From positions 10,255,273 through 10,319,272 of the forward strand of contig CM037467.1 in the NCBI GenBank assembly GCA_021014325.1: a stretch of DNA of 64,000 nucleotides, given 5' to 3'. Made by a program: the position numbers and the translations under genes. Under the pieces are notes generated by a model. It had not been told where the DNA came from and searched no databases. It saw only the letters and a list, made by a program, of their open reading frames with translations. Below, piece by piece: positions 35,201 through 46,500 of this stretch (within the stretch, counting starts at the first letter, position 1; each line of letters starts with the position of its first letter). This stretch comes from Plazaster borealis (taxonomy: Eukaryota > Echinodermata > Asteroidea > Forcipulatida > Labidiasteridae).

Positions 35201-35438
35201 CGGTACCCTCCTTAGCCGGCAACCAAAACCTGACGATGATATTATACAGGCCTCAACAACCGTCCCGTACCACGCCTGGTCAGGCTCTGAACTGGCAACG
35301 TGCTCCTATTACATCATCCACGATCACGTGGACAGTAGGGCGCCCCCTAGGATCAGAACTGGGAAGCTGTGCACGGCGCCGATATGTTGGCTTATGGATT
35401 GCATATCTCAGTTTGAACTTATGGACTTGCCAAATTAA
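25544..35438 (+). CDS. BARD1: BARD1 (BRCA1-associated RING domain protein 1), complete
   Basis: Partner of BRCA1 in the nuclear RING E3 ligase that ubiquitinates H2A and promotes homologous recombination. Nine exons in phase: 25544-25617, 26145-26201, 26997-28728, 29725-29805, 31789-31961, 32817-32977, 33799-33987, 34718-34839, 35100-35438 (TAA). Together they encode 975 aa; human BARD1 is 777 aa, and the excess is in the linker. Domains: RING (residues 22-58), low-complexity Ser/Lys/Arg-rich linker (about 65-605), ankyrin repeats (about 608-720), tandem BRCT (about 750-975). The ATG at 25544 opens [20 protein letters not shown], matching the helix before the RING in vertebrate BARD1. All introns are GT-AG. 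The gene lies between the kinesin and ELP2 on the same strand. RING spacing, the ankyrin motif LHEACNHGH and the BRCT order make the orthology firm. Confidence 0.96.
25887..25979. repeat. Perfect 37-bp-arm palindrome in BARD1 intron 1
   Basis: Arms 25887-25923 and 25943-25979 are exact reverse complements (37 of 37), with a 19-base GC-rich loop. The flanks are near-identical GTGGTTTTTG / GTGGTTTTGT, suggesting a small foldback transposon with a 9-10-bp duplication. Palindrome-driven open frames here are not genes. Confidence 0.85.
26255..26674. mobile_element. Foldback element in BARD1 intron 2
   Basis: About 420 bp that folds on itself. Ends AAAGGGACACAATGCCTTGG and CAACGTGTCCCTTT mirror each other, as do ACGCAA/TTGCGT blocks and a central ATTTTGTG...CACAAAAT hairpin. 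Related sequence at 43270-43500 in ELP2 intron 2. Confidence 0.7.
26997..28728 (+). CDS. BARD1: BARD1 exon 3: end of RING, long disordered linker, start of ankyrin repeats
   Basis: Single 1732-bp exon. It begins with the last RING cysteines ([13 protein letters not shown]) and the helix after them ([20 protein letters not shown]), which in the human protein packs against BRCA1. A roughly 500-residue linker rich in Ser, Lys, Arg and Glu follows, with basic clusters such as [16 protein letters not shown] and [10 protein letters not shown] that look like nuclear localisation signals, and ends in [11 protein letters not shown], the first ankyrin helix. The linker shows no recognisable domain. A long open frame on the opposite strand inside this exon (28212-28727) is a codon-composition shadow. 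Confidence 0.95.
28774..29190 (+). mobile_element. tRNA-derived SINE, group B, with an internal palindrome
   Basis: Group B head (GTGGCCTAGTGGTCAAGTGC) and body. The GTAAAAGAACCCAG block is replaced by a perfect inverted duplication at 28928-28982. BARD1 intron 3. Confidence 0.72.
29265..29616. mobile_element. Foldback element in BARD1 intron 3
   Basis: About 352 bp with ends CATGGATTATGAG and CTCATAATCCATG. Long inner arms share ATGTAGATGTTACTTACATA, GGCAACC and CAATGC blocks in inverse order. The arms differ by scattered substitutions, so it is an older copy. Confidence 0.72.
29725..31961 (+). CDS. BARD1: BARD1 exons 4-5: ankyrin repeat domain
   Basis: Exons 29725-29805 and 31789-31961 give [40 protein letters not shown] and [20 protein letters not shown], completed by [11 protein letters not shown] in exon 6. 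In human BARD1 the acidic and Asn residues in LHEACNHGH and LHDA read unmethylated H4K20 on newly replicated chromatin. The matching Glu, Asn and Asp are present here, so that histone-reading role is probably conserved (inference from residue identity). The intron between these exons is 2 kb and contains a SINE, a duplicated TCCG-rich repeat and a 60-bp tandem repeat. Confidence 0.94.
29849..30200 (+). mobile_element. tRNA-derived SINE, group A
   Basis: GTCGTGGCCGAGCGGTTAAG head, B box GGTTCGAATCC, same body as the 13578 copy, ending in a TTTA repeat. BARD1 intron 4. Confidence 0.8.
30420..31310 (+). repeat. TCCG-rich repeat duplicated three times in BARD1 intron 4
   Basis: Segments starting GGCGAACTGCTTTAGCAGAA (30424) and GGCGAGCTGCTTTAGCAGAA (30806) each lead into TCCGTCCG runs and GCATTGAGACTTTTTGTTAA. 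The latter block recurs at about 30512, 30693, 30896 and 31086. No coding potential. Confidence 0.8.
31505..31745 (+). repeat. About 62-bp tandem repeat, four copies, BARD1 intron 4
   Basis: Unit containing AGCTTGTAGTTGATGTCCAA, TGTTGACACAA and TTGCTGTTTTT, starting near 31512, 31577, 31635 and 31700. It ends about 45 bp before exon 31789. Confidence 0.75.
32050..32300 (+). mobile_element. tRNA-derived SINE, group D
   Basis: GGTTGGCGTAGTGGTATCTT head, B box CCGGTTCGAATCCC, body GGATTGGGTTTTCAGTCCC, then an AAATGAAATGAA tail. BARD1 intron 5. Confidence 0.75.
32817..35438 (+). CDS. BARD1: BARD1 exons 6-9: tandem BRCT repeats
   Basis: Exons 32817-32977, 33799-33987, 34718-34839 and 35100-35438. 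BRCT1 starts at [20 protein letters not shown], continues [20 protein letters not shown], and has the conserved Trp in [14 protein letters not shown]2 runs from [16 protein letters not shown] through [20 protein letters not shown] to [18 protein letters not shown] and a TAA stop. The end, a few residues after the BRCT2 W-x-x-D-C helix, matches vertebrate BARD1. The acceptor of the last exon follows a run of 14 cytosines. The PVVLLGTG/L junction is split G/GT. Confidence 0.95.
33042..33367 (-). mobile_element. tRNA-derived SINE, group C
   Basis: Minus-strand copy. Head complement ends GGCCACGACACGCC, B box complement GGATTCGAACCC, and a body GGCCGGACGGCCACTTCAAG with CTACTCCTGGGGCTGAAA. Near-identical to 61008-61371. 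BARD1 intron 6. Confidence 0.78.
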
Positions 35439-37519
35439 CAAATCCTATCAATTGTAAAAATTTGTCTTTGTTAATTTTGCTTTACTGAAAAGTATGGTAG
35501 ATTTGGCGATAGAATGTGCAAGTCTCCTGTGTATTTTAACTTTAGAGGGAAAGTATATATTTGGTTTTTGGAACTGTTCGATTATTTTAATCCTATATAT
35601 AGGTGTAGATATACAATAAAACTAACCTGTGAAATTTCATTTCAAAAGGTGGTCGCCTTTTTTGGATATCGGCGAAAATCCGGAGCGGTTATGTCCACGC
35701 AGGAAAAATAATTCGTAATTGGAATACACAATCTGAGAAACGTATCTGACAGTAACGTTTCTCAGATTCAAAATTTGGGGATAACAAGTTAATCTTATCT
35801 ATAATAGCAGTACCTTGAAGTGAAAAGTTTCTCAAAATGCATTATACTATCCAAAGCTGCTGTACTTCTTTACCAAGTAAAGTTTTTTTTGGCCATTAAT
35901 TTGCAGAGTCATTACCAAACGTATACAGATCCTTTAAAGATATGAGTGCCTATTTTCACAAAATGATTTTGGAAAAAAATTCTTGAAAACTAAATGGTTT
36001 GGACCAATGTAAATGTCCAAAAACAAATATTGTAACAACTTTTAAAAAAAATATAGTACAGTTTGTATAATAAACATGAATGTTAAGATTAAAATAGTAT
36101 AAATGTATTCATTTTTTGTCTGTAGAGCGTAGATGGTGTGGATGTTAAACTGATCGGGCAGTAATGATTTTAAGAAAAGATTTGTCATGGCTACTTCCGT
36201 AAAGTATTTGTTTTGCCATAGAAAATGAGATACTTTTTTTTCAACGATCGATAGTCATTGTAAATTTAATATTCAATAGGACAAAGTTGTGATGTAGCTC
36301 TGATTAGCCAAGTCAATTCAACTGATTATTTTTACGACAAGTATGCAGAGCTTTGTTTAAAATTTGAGACCAGACCCATCAGGGCTCGAATTTGGGGTGA
36401 AAATCCATAACACCACAGGACTTGTAGCTCAGAATCTTTACTGGACCGGGATCTTTTTTTTACAAAACCAGAATCAAAATGTGAAGAGACTAGAATTAAA
36501 ATGCGAACACTTTTTATCATCTAAACTGTTTTATTTGAAAAAAAAAACACTAACAGAAGATTTATCTCTTCTGTTTTATCGTTGATACTCAGCAGGATTG
36601 AAAGATATTTTTGAGACTCAAACTCAACACTTGAACATCATTCTTTTGAGACAAACATGTTGAATTGAAAAAACCACAAGACCACCGGACTAGTCTTGTC
36701 TAGAGTTTACTGGCTCAACACTGAAATCACTGGCCTCGGGCCAGTGGTTCAATGTAAAATTTGAGCCCTTTCCATTTTTGTAGTACCTTGTCAGGATTTC
36801 AAACAAGGTGATGCGGTTCAATCTGCAGCCAACCGTGCCAGAAACACTGGGGCAAACCCCTTCTCTTACTACCATAGGTGTAGCATGCCTGGAGTTTCAT
36901 CTTTGAGAGGGCAAGGCCATTTTCAGTTTCAAAGGGCACTTCCATTGGAAATTCTTAAAGTCTATAGGAAACTTTTGAAGGGGCTCCAAGGCCAAGAGCA
37001 GAGGCAACAGAAGCTATGGCTTCTGTTTAATTTCAGGCAGCTGGTGTTTTGGGTTCTTTTACACGATACATTTTGGACTTAGCAGCTTACATCCCATCTG
37101 AAGGACAAAGCAATTATATTATTAGCGGAGACACACTTTCTTCAAATTGACTTTGAGGTCTGGTGAAAAAGTTAGCTCTGACAAAACCTAAACAAAATAT
37201 ATTTTGTTGTAAGAAACTTTGAGAAACTTTAAACAATTTCTGTGGCTGGAAAATTAATTGGACACAAAGAAAACAAATTCTAGCTGCTGGCAGAATAGTG
37301 TCTAATTTTAGTTATTTATTTATTTATTTATTTTTGAAAGCTTGTCCTTAGTTGCTTGTTATAAAAATTGAAGAGCCACTTTATTTGTTAAGACAAAAGG
37401 TGGGACGTCCTTGCAGTATCAATTCGCGAATTTCGCGAACATACAAATGGTTTTTAGCAGACGACAAAAGTTTCCGAACAAAGTTTGTTTGAACAAGTGC
37501 ATTGTGGGTATTTTGCAAG
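35439..37519. other. 2.1-kb intergenic region between BARD1 and ELP2
   Basis: Contains a TIR-type repeat at about 35480-35940, AT-rich sequence with nothing recognisable (about 35940-36800), a fragment of a group B SINE (about 36810-36875) and, within 100 bp of the ELP2 ATG, the CpG-containing palindromic stretch AATTCGCGAATTTCGCGAAC at 37421-37440. No TATA box is evident; the ELP2 promoter should lie in the last few hundred bases. Confidence 0.5.
35615..35620 (+). terminator. Candidate BARD1 polyadenylation signal inside a repeat
   Basis: First AATAAA after the BARD1 stop, 177 bp downstream. It lies inside a copy of a dispersed TIR-like repeat (about 35480-35940); the same hexamer occurs in the related repeat at 3600. 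If used, the mobile element supplies the 3' end of the mRNA. Confidence 0.25.
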
Positions 37520-40500
37520 ATGGCCGCTCCCACGGTGAAAACGAGTTACGTGAGTTGTGCTTGTAACCGAGTCCCACATTGCGTCAACTGGGGCTTGAGT
37601 GGACTCATTGCTTTTGGTACAAGTAATTCGGTGGCCTTGTACGAACCTGAGGTGAGAAATTTGACTTTTACAGTTTGTTCTTCGAGAATAACGCGTATTT
37701 TTCAGGCCTCAATCATTAATCAATCTGACACTTATCTGATCTGAAAAATCCCTAGCCCACCTTGTGACCTTGTTGAGCTGATTACAGTAAATGGAAATGG
37801 CTCTCTTTTAACATCGGTTTCATAACACATTACAGCTCAACAAGGTGGGCTAACAAATCCCCATCCATCTCTGTTTGTCGTGTTGATTAACGTAATCATA
37901 AAATAAAGATTAAGAACAACTTTAAACTTTATTTTTAATGTCTTATTTCAAAGCCTACCCGAGAGGAGCTTTTGAAGCCTGCAGAATGTCATCGAAGCAC
38001 AACGAAGCTCGTCGTCTGCAATCGACCCCAATTTGTCGGGATTTTACGTCACATAAATTCGCGCACTTGGTCGTTGGATGCCATTTAGTGAAAATAATCA
38101 AGTTATTTATTAGAACGCTGATGTTTCTTTAATAGATAATTGTATGCTTGAAATATACAATTGTATTATGCCTGAAAAATAAAAACAGTGTGCGTATAAT
38201 TGTTTTCAAAATACCCCGATGGTGTTTGTTTGTAAGCCCCACGTCCCGCAGTTTGCAATTTATACGTAATTTCTGAAGAAGGCCTACATGTATAAGGCGC
38301 ATGTCCCCTTCTACCTTCCGTAGTATTTTGTACGCCCTCTGTTGTCAAGTGAAAATCACATGATCTTGCAATTTAAGTGTAGAAGTACGACAGACGACAT
38401 ACGCACGGAACTTTGAGTGATGTTTGAGTGTTTTAATCGACTATCTTAGCTAGCTATGTTTTGTATTTAGTCTACAAGGTGAGATTTTTATACTATATTT
38501 AAAGATTATCTGAAATACTTATACCGGATAGCTCCATGGTTTGATTTTCCACATCTTTGCAGGAAATTGACGATTATGCTTTATGCTTTCATGAAGTTTT
38601 GAAATTGAGTCACTGCGTATTGTAAACAAAATGATACGCGCCTGGAAAGGAGCCTGCGCGAATAATTGTGACGTGCGAATATTTGTGACCCGCGAATTTA
38701 AGGTACGGGAGGATGTGCCTACACACCAACCAAGTTGCGTTTACGCGGGTGTAGTAACCAATGAATAACTGTTTCGGTCATTGTGACCAGTGATTAACCA
38801 ACGGCCAATTCAACCGAAACTGTTATTTGGTTACAACCGTGAAAAGGCACCCCTACTCAGTAGCGGCACCAGACCTGTTAATCTGGGGGGGGGGAAGACA
38901 AGATGGGGTCAAACGTAAATTTAGGGGGGGGGCAAACAAAAATCTATAATGTAATTTTTTACTGCAGAAAAGCATTGACTTACCACTTTGACGGACTTAC
39001 ACCAGCGTTATTCTTGAGTTGAGTGGGGGTATTTCCTGGCAAATGTATCGATTCGCCCAATAAACATACTGTAATGTTGTGTCATGTTGTTGATCATCGG
39101 CACTCGAATCCTCAAATTGATCATCTGGGACATTTACGTCAATATTAACTTCAATCCTGGGATGTTTGTGTTTGGGTTCAGGATTCTCATCGCTAGATTC
39201 AGAATCAGATCTGTGCCTTTCATCATGGGATGGAGGTTGTTTGGATTTCTTGCAAAACTTTCAAATATTCGTTTTAACTAACTGACTGTTTTACCAACGT
39301 GTTTATAAAGTGCAACAACTAGCAGTAAGCATAATACAGCACTCCTCATTCCACCTGAACATCAAGTTTATGTCGTGTGTATGTACTGTATAAGCCTACA
39401 ATTCACTCCAGAAATAAGATTTTGCACTGTATGAATTTGATTTGACGTGTTGTGTGAACTGCATGTACATTGGCTGCTTGCGGTTTTGGGCAGACAATGC
39501 TTAAATTTCTATTTATAGCAAGTTTCCAAGCTTGTACAGATAAATAAATCCACATTTTATTAACATTGCCGGAGATGGAAAGTGTATTCAGGCTTTTTTG
39601 ATGGTGCCAGCTAATTATGACGGATGAAATTGAGTTTATTATTTACAGCGCAAACAACATTGTAACAAATTGGGTGCAACGGTTTGGGATTAAACTCAAT
39701 TTCCGCCATCGGGGAAAAAAAATGGGGGGGGGGCAACAAAATATTTCCCCCCCCCCTTTCTATGCAAGTAAGAGTACAATGTATAATTAAATTTTGAAAA
39801 ATCCCACCGAAAGTGTAAGTCGGATACTGATATACTCCAAGTATAATTTCTCAAACTTAAAAAATATTGTTCATCTTGTTTGATATTGGATGCAGTTACC
39901 TGATTCTGCCGGACAAGTTCAATGCCTTCTCAATGGACACAGCGGTAAAGTCAACTGCGTCAAATGGATACAATGCCCCATCGTTGAGCAGACAGGTCAG
40001 CTAGCACACACGGAGCTCGTATCGGGTTCTCAAGACAGTACGCTCATCGTATGGAGAGGACTCCATGGAAAGGTAACTTGCAACTTGATGAAGTTTTCCC
40101 CAGAACTTTTATTTTTGGGATAACAAAAAAAGCACCCAACCTGCCAGGCCTGGATTCAAATGTTCTTGAGAAATGTTTTTGAATAAAAACTTTCACAGTG
40201 ATATCAGAGTTCTCCCTTAAAGGTATTGTACACTTTTGGTAACAGCTCAAAATCAGTGTCCACATTTTGTGTGATTCAAAATATGCATGAACAAACAAAC
40301 CTGTGAAAGTTTGAGCTCAATTGGTCATCGAGATCACGAGAAAATAGTGAAAAGAGACCTTATTTTTTCTGTTTTTTCAAAATATCGCGCGTGATAAAAA
40401 CTATTGTTTTACTCATTTCTCAGAAACGATAGCATTTTAGGCGGATATATTTTAAGGAACCCTTTCAACCATTACTTACTTTAAATCTTACTTTGTAAGT

Positions 40501-43500
40501 TGTGTGTGAATCTGTGAACGTTTGTGTTTTTCGATCTTACCAATAGTGTACAGGGCCTTTAACAGTGGTCCGCTGGCCAAATGCTAGTTAACCCTTAAGA
40601 GACCATTCATTTCTGTATAATTATCACCATACGGCCAGATATGCCTTGAATCTTTGTGATTTTTTGCCCCGTTATTTTCAGGAAAAATGTCAGGAACATT
40701 ATTAAGAAACAGAAATATGTGGTTTTGTTTTAGAATTGTACATTCTATGTGAACAGGGAAACAATGGGAAATGTCAATTCGGTCCGATACCTTTTCTTTG
40801 GCGCTCTTGTTTGAGCGGAAATAGTTCAAACATTGCGGCCGTTTGCAGCCGCTATGGGCATTTTGGTACAAGCCGCTTGCGGGCCATTATGGTCTCTAAA
40901 GGGTTAAAAACACCTTTAGGACCCTTTCATGGGATCCACTCCAGTTCCACATCACCGTCTTCTTAAAACTTTTTAAAATGAAATACAAAGGACAACTAAT
41001 AGTAGCGTATTTATTGTGCCCATTTTATTGTCATAAACATTGTGAAAAGAGCATTACAAACTACAAACTACAAATACACACAGTCTGACTCAAGTAGAGC
41101 AATTAAAAGGTAAATCAAACCCAAAAATAAAGACAACAATGGTAATAATAATAATAATAGCAAGTTCTTATATAGCGCATTTTACAGTAAACGTCTCAAT
41201 GCGCTTTACATTAGTGCCCTGGTCATTGGGCCTATAACATTCCTTTAACCTTTCTCAGCTCCCTGGGGAGTATACAGCCCTGGGCAACCGTGGCGCTCCG
41301 AAGGCTTTTTCAAACACAATATCAACCTCTACCCTCGCAGGTACCCATTTATACCCCTGGGTGAAGAGAAGCAATTATAGTTAAGTGTCTTGCTCAAGGA
41401 CACAAGTGCCATGACCGGGATTTGAACCCACAACCTGATGACTAACCACCAGAACTTGAATTCAATGCTCTTGACCGCTTGGCCACGACACCCTACAATG
41501 GTAACATTGTGTCAGTTATTTCTTTAGCATTTTTTTTATACTAAGCAAATTAATTCAGGAGCAGTTTTTGTTTAAATTTGGCAGCTGTATGAACTGTGGC
41601 TGTTATTCAAAATCTGTTCCTCTCCAGCTTTGATTGAAGTAATATACATGTAGGTCTTTGAAATAAAGGTTTGTTTTAAAGACCTTTAAGCATCATGCTT
41701 ACTATTTAAGCTTAAAAAGTTACTGGTTCTTTATAGTAATGTATTTTCAGAACTTAAATATGTAAAGCTGTTTCTTGAAGTGAAGATGCTTTCTCTGTTT
41801 TAGGCCTAACACTTGAGCCGCTGTTCAAACAGTTTCAAGTAGTAAGGCATGCTGTACTCAATACAGCGCTGCACATCGGGAGAAAAAGTGGCCAAATCGG
41901 GAATTTTGCTATCAGGATCTGGCTTTTTGAAACATGTGGATTTTTTGAAAGTCTGTTGGTAGAAATCTGTGTTTTCCATCAAATTCTTAAAAGCGCTGCT
42001 CACCATCCATTGATCTACGACCTCTAGTCCAGCTTCCCAGAAGAGAAAAGAGTCACTGTAAGGTATTCCTACCCTTGAACAAACAGCTGACAGTATCTCT
42101 TTGGGATTTTGAAGCAGATCGTCAGAGTCTATGATGATCGGATCTGTATCCAAGTTGTTTTCCTTGATGTGTAGCCACAGATCAGTGATTTCCTTGTAAG
42201 CCTTTCCTGGGTGGACGGCTTCCTGGGGTAACGAATCAAGGACAGGATCCTCGGGTGAGGTCTTGATGCCGCTGAATTCCAACATTTCTGTCCTCATTTT
42301 CTTCCAGGATGGGAAGACCTTATAAGGGTTCCTGATCAAGAACACATGTCGATAGCCCTTTGGAATAAGGTTGTACCTCCCATAAAACCACAGAGCCATC
42401 TCCTTAGCAATGATTACCTTTTTACCCGGGTAGTCCGCCTCAAGTTGTCGCTTGACCCACTCAAAGGTGCAGATTGAACTCTTGAACCCTGACCCTGGTC
42501 CTTTCACCAAGCCGTTTCCATCTAGCTCAATGCCCTCATAGGTGGGCTCAGGAGGGGCAGGCCTGATTCTGTCTGGGCCATATAAGTTAGCCGTACTGTA
42601 GAATTCATAGATCATCTGAGAATCAGGGATGCTGGTCAAGCTCTTGAGTATGACTGTGGAGCAGGTCCGTGGTAGAGCCCATAGTAGAACTCTAGTTTGA
42701 TCGCTCATGTTGGACAACGCTATTACCAAAAGAAAATGAGACAGGAAAATGTTGGGATATTTTAGTTGAAATGACCTCTGGAAGTTTGGGCTTAAAGGCA
42801 CTGTACGTGTTTGGTAATTAGCCTACTCAAAATATATATTAACATAAAAACTGACTTGGTAACGAGCAACTGAGAGCTGTTGATAGTATAAAACATTGTG
42901 AGAAACGACTCCCTTTGAAGTAACGTAGTTTTTGAGAAAGGGGTAATTTCTCACTAAAATAATAAAAGACTTCTTGCAAGAAGCCTTTTATTCCTATCTG
43001 AAAGCACACAAATTTGTACAACAAGTGTGTTTTTTCTTTCAACATTTTCTTGCGACTTCAATGACCAATTGACCCCAATTTATTTCCACAGGCTTGTTAT
43101 TTTATGCATATGTTTGGATACACCAAGTGAGAACACTGGTCTTTGACAATTACCAAACATGTTGAGTGCCTTTAAGAAGAAAAAACAATAAATAAATTTA
43201 TATGAGACAAAGGGCAGCTTTGTTTAAAAGCATTCGTGCGCATATCATGTTCATATAATTTCAATTACATTAAAGGGATACGGTCCGCCATTTTGTGGAG
43301 TGAAAAATTTGGTTAGCCTACAAAATGGCGGACCGTGTTAGTTCACAAAGTAAAAAGGAAAACCACACAACTTTGAGATATTTGTGTGGATCATTGTATT
43401 CTTCTTTTAAAACATCTTTCCAACCATATTAATTTCATAACAAATGCTTTTTATAGCCCAAAGTGCCCAAATCTGAAGGCAACGTGTCCCTTTCATAGAA

Positions 43501-46500
43501 ATAAGCAAGAGATATTTTGGGAGTCATCAAAAGCATCTTTCTTGACTTTGATAATATTTGAGACAAAAATATTTTCTCTGTAAGGAGAAGTTCTGTACTG
43601 GTGAGAACTTCATACTCAATGATAATGTAGATTAAAGCTAAACAGAAAATCTTTGATTATTACAAATACTTGGTCTTATCAAGTCTTAGGCCGTATCCGA
43701 ATTTGCCGGCTACGGCTATGACTATTGCTAAGGACGTTCTATACTTCAACACATGATGACGCGGCAATCCAGCCATAGCCGTAGCCATGCCCATTTGGAC
43801 ACGGCCTCTTTATTTCAAAATCAAGAGCATGTGAAATGAATAAATTTGAAAATGAAACCTGAAATACAAATTTATAAAGGGAAATTAATTAAAAGCAGTG
43901 TTTTCCCTTAGGCCAATGAAATTACATCCATTTATCAAATATTGGAAACAAGGTACATACGTGTACATGTAGATAGCATGTCAGGTTGTTGTAAAACATG
44001 GACCGCGCAACCGGAACGGAACTTTTTGGTTTGCATTGGATTTTCACATTTTGTTTTGCAAAATAATGAAATTTCTGTAAAAAAATAAATTTTTGGTGTG
44101 GGGCCAAAATCACATGCGGGTGCTGACAAGAAACTAGGGATCTTATTTCATTGGCCCTAACAGTGGTCCACTGGCAAAATACCAGTTAAAACACTCGAGG
44201 ACCAGTCAGTATTCTGTGCAGCTAGTCCTTCTGGCTGTAGTTCATTGCTTGTATCCCATCGCTACATTAAAATCACTTCATATGGACCTTGTGCATTGAC
44301 GTCATCACACCACCATCTTTAGAGGTAAAATGTTGATGAAACAATGGAAAACGCACAGCTGTGTATGCGCGCAGCGCACAGGATAGGCCAATGAGCGACT
44401 GTCTTTCAACCTCTAGCCGAGGGCGCCCTAACTCAAATAACGTCATGCGCATACGGTCTTATTAGTTACAAGTCCCATGCTAATGACAATGTTGAAAGAA
44501 AACCATAAATTATGGACCAGTGAAAAAGGCTGGCAGACTAGTGAAATAATAAGCTAACTGGCTTAAATTTTTCAGTGACTTGCCAGCGGGACTAGTTAGT
44601 TTGTCATTTCAATAGTCCGCCAGCCTTTTCACTGGTCCACATCTTTTACGGTTTTCTTTACAACACTGTCATTTTGTATGGTACCCGAGTTTGAAGGAAC
44701 AATCAGTGCAGGCAGTGGTTTACATGTAACATTTTGAAGCAATCAACTAGCAAGCCGGACAGATTTTTGACTGGTCCTCAAAAGTTACAACTGCCATTTG
44801 GCCAGTGGACCACTGTATAACATTGGTAATTTTCAAAAACCAGTATCCACACTTTATGTGAGTGACCCAACATACATGGCAATATATACATGGAATGTAC
44901 ACACAAACCTGTGAAATTTTAAGCTCAATCAGTCTTCAGAGAGTCATGAGAAAACAGTGAAAACCCCCATTATGTTTTCACTGACATTTTCAAACATCGT
45001 GTTTTGGACACGCGAGATAAATAAAAGCGAATTGGGTTTTTTCCTACAAACTAGCATTTCAAGCAAAATTATTTCAAGGGAGGTTTTCCACCATGACCAT
45101 CTTTTTACCTTGAAGTTATGTGCAAATCTGTGTGAACATTTATATTTTCAATCTTACCAATGTTGTACACACCCTTTAAAGCAAATGTACAACATTGGTA
45201 ATTGTCAAAGACCAGTAGTATCCACACTTGATGTAACCCAACAACATGTACACTGTACATGAACAAACCTGTGAAAGTTTAAGCTAAATCGGTCTTCAGA
45301 GTCATGAGAAAACAGTGAAAAACCCCTATTAACTGTTTTCAAACAGCGTATTTTATCACCGGTGATAAAGACTAGTTGTTTTACTCATTTCCTAAAAACT
45401 TATAGCATTTCAAGCAAAACTATTTCAAGTGAATTTTTCCACCATGATCATCTTTATGCCATGTAAAGTTATGTGCAAATCTGTGAACATTTATATTTTC
45501 AATCTTACCAATGTAGTACAAAGTACACACCCTACCTAGGGAGAATGCTGTAACTGGTGCTAATGGCTAGTCACTGAAAAAAGTGAAGGGCAGACCCTGA
45601 AAAGCACTATGTGGTACAGATGTGTAGAGTACATGAACACAGACAGTGGTTTTACATGAAGGAACGTGGAACCTAAAGACTGAATAATAATAAACATGCA
45701 TAGTAGGCATACATGTACCATAGAGCAAGGAACAGATGCATGTACTTACCTTTGAAAACACTTCTTTCTACATGTATAGAATCCTTGGTACTTGTCAGTG
45801 TGAACAGTTAAAGTGTACAGGATATGGGGAAAACATGCATAGTAGGCATACATGTACCATAGAGCAAGGAACAGATATGCATGTACTTACCTAAAACACT
45901 TCTTTCTACATAAAGAATCCTTGGTACTTGTCAGTGTGAACAGTTAAAGTGTACAGGATATGGGGAAAGCCGGTAACCTTGAGGTATTGATGACAAGGGG
46001 GGAATCACGGGGAGTGTGTCCTAGCGGTCCTAGAAAAATAACAGTCCCAGAGTTCCGTGAACCGTAGCTGTAAATACAGTCCTGGAAGTGAACAACAATC
46101 AGACACTATCATGACCTTTTGTGGCATGGTATGTGACTCAACCAAAGTTGGACCCCAGATTTGAGTCGCTCGGATTGAAGTATGTGTGTATAGGGCTTGG
46201 GTATACTGTCAGCACAATACCAGATTGACCTTCTGGGCTACAGTACAGTTAGCTCACAATAGACTTTTTTGCAAATACTCAGTACGCGGTCATTTACCGT
46301 GGAATGAGGTGCATGCTGGTCTAGTTAGCGACACATTTTGATCACTAACTAGACCAGCATGCACCTCATTCCACGGCTAACGCATGCGCACGGATGATTT
46401 GCGAAGTAGTCTATGTCACTTGACCTCTTTGTGTGACCTCTCACATGAGGTGATCATAAGGTGGAGTATTTATTACCAACTTCAACATGTGTGCCTCCGC

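Noticed and set aside
42709..42801. N-terminal extension of the sulfotransferase by 31 codons
   Set aside because: A splice-acceptor-like tract lies between it and the internal ATG, and family members start close to the P-loop.
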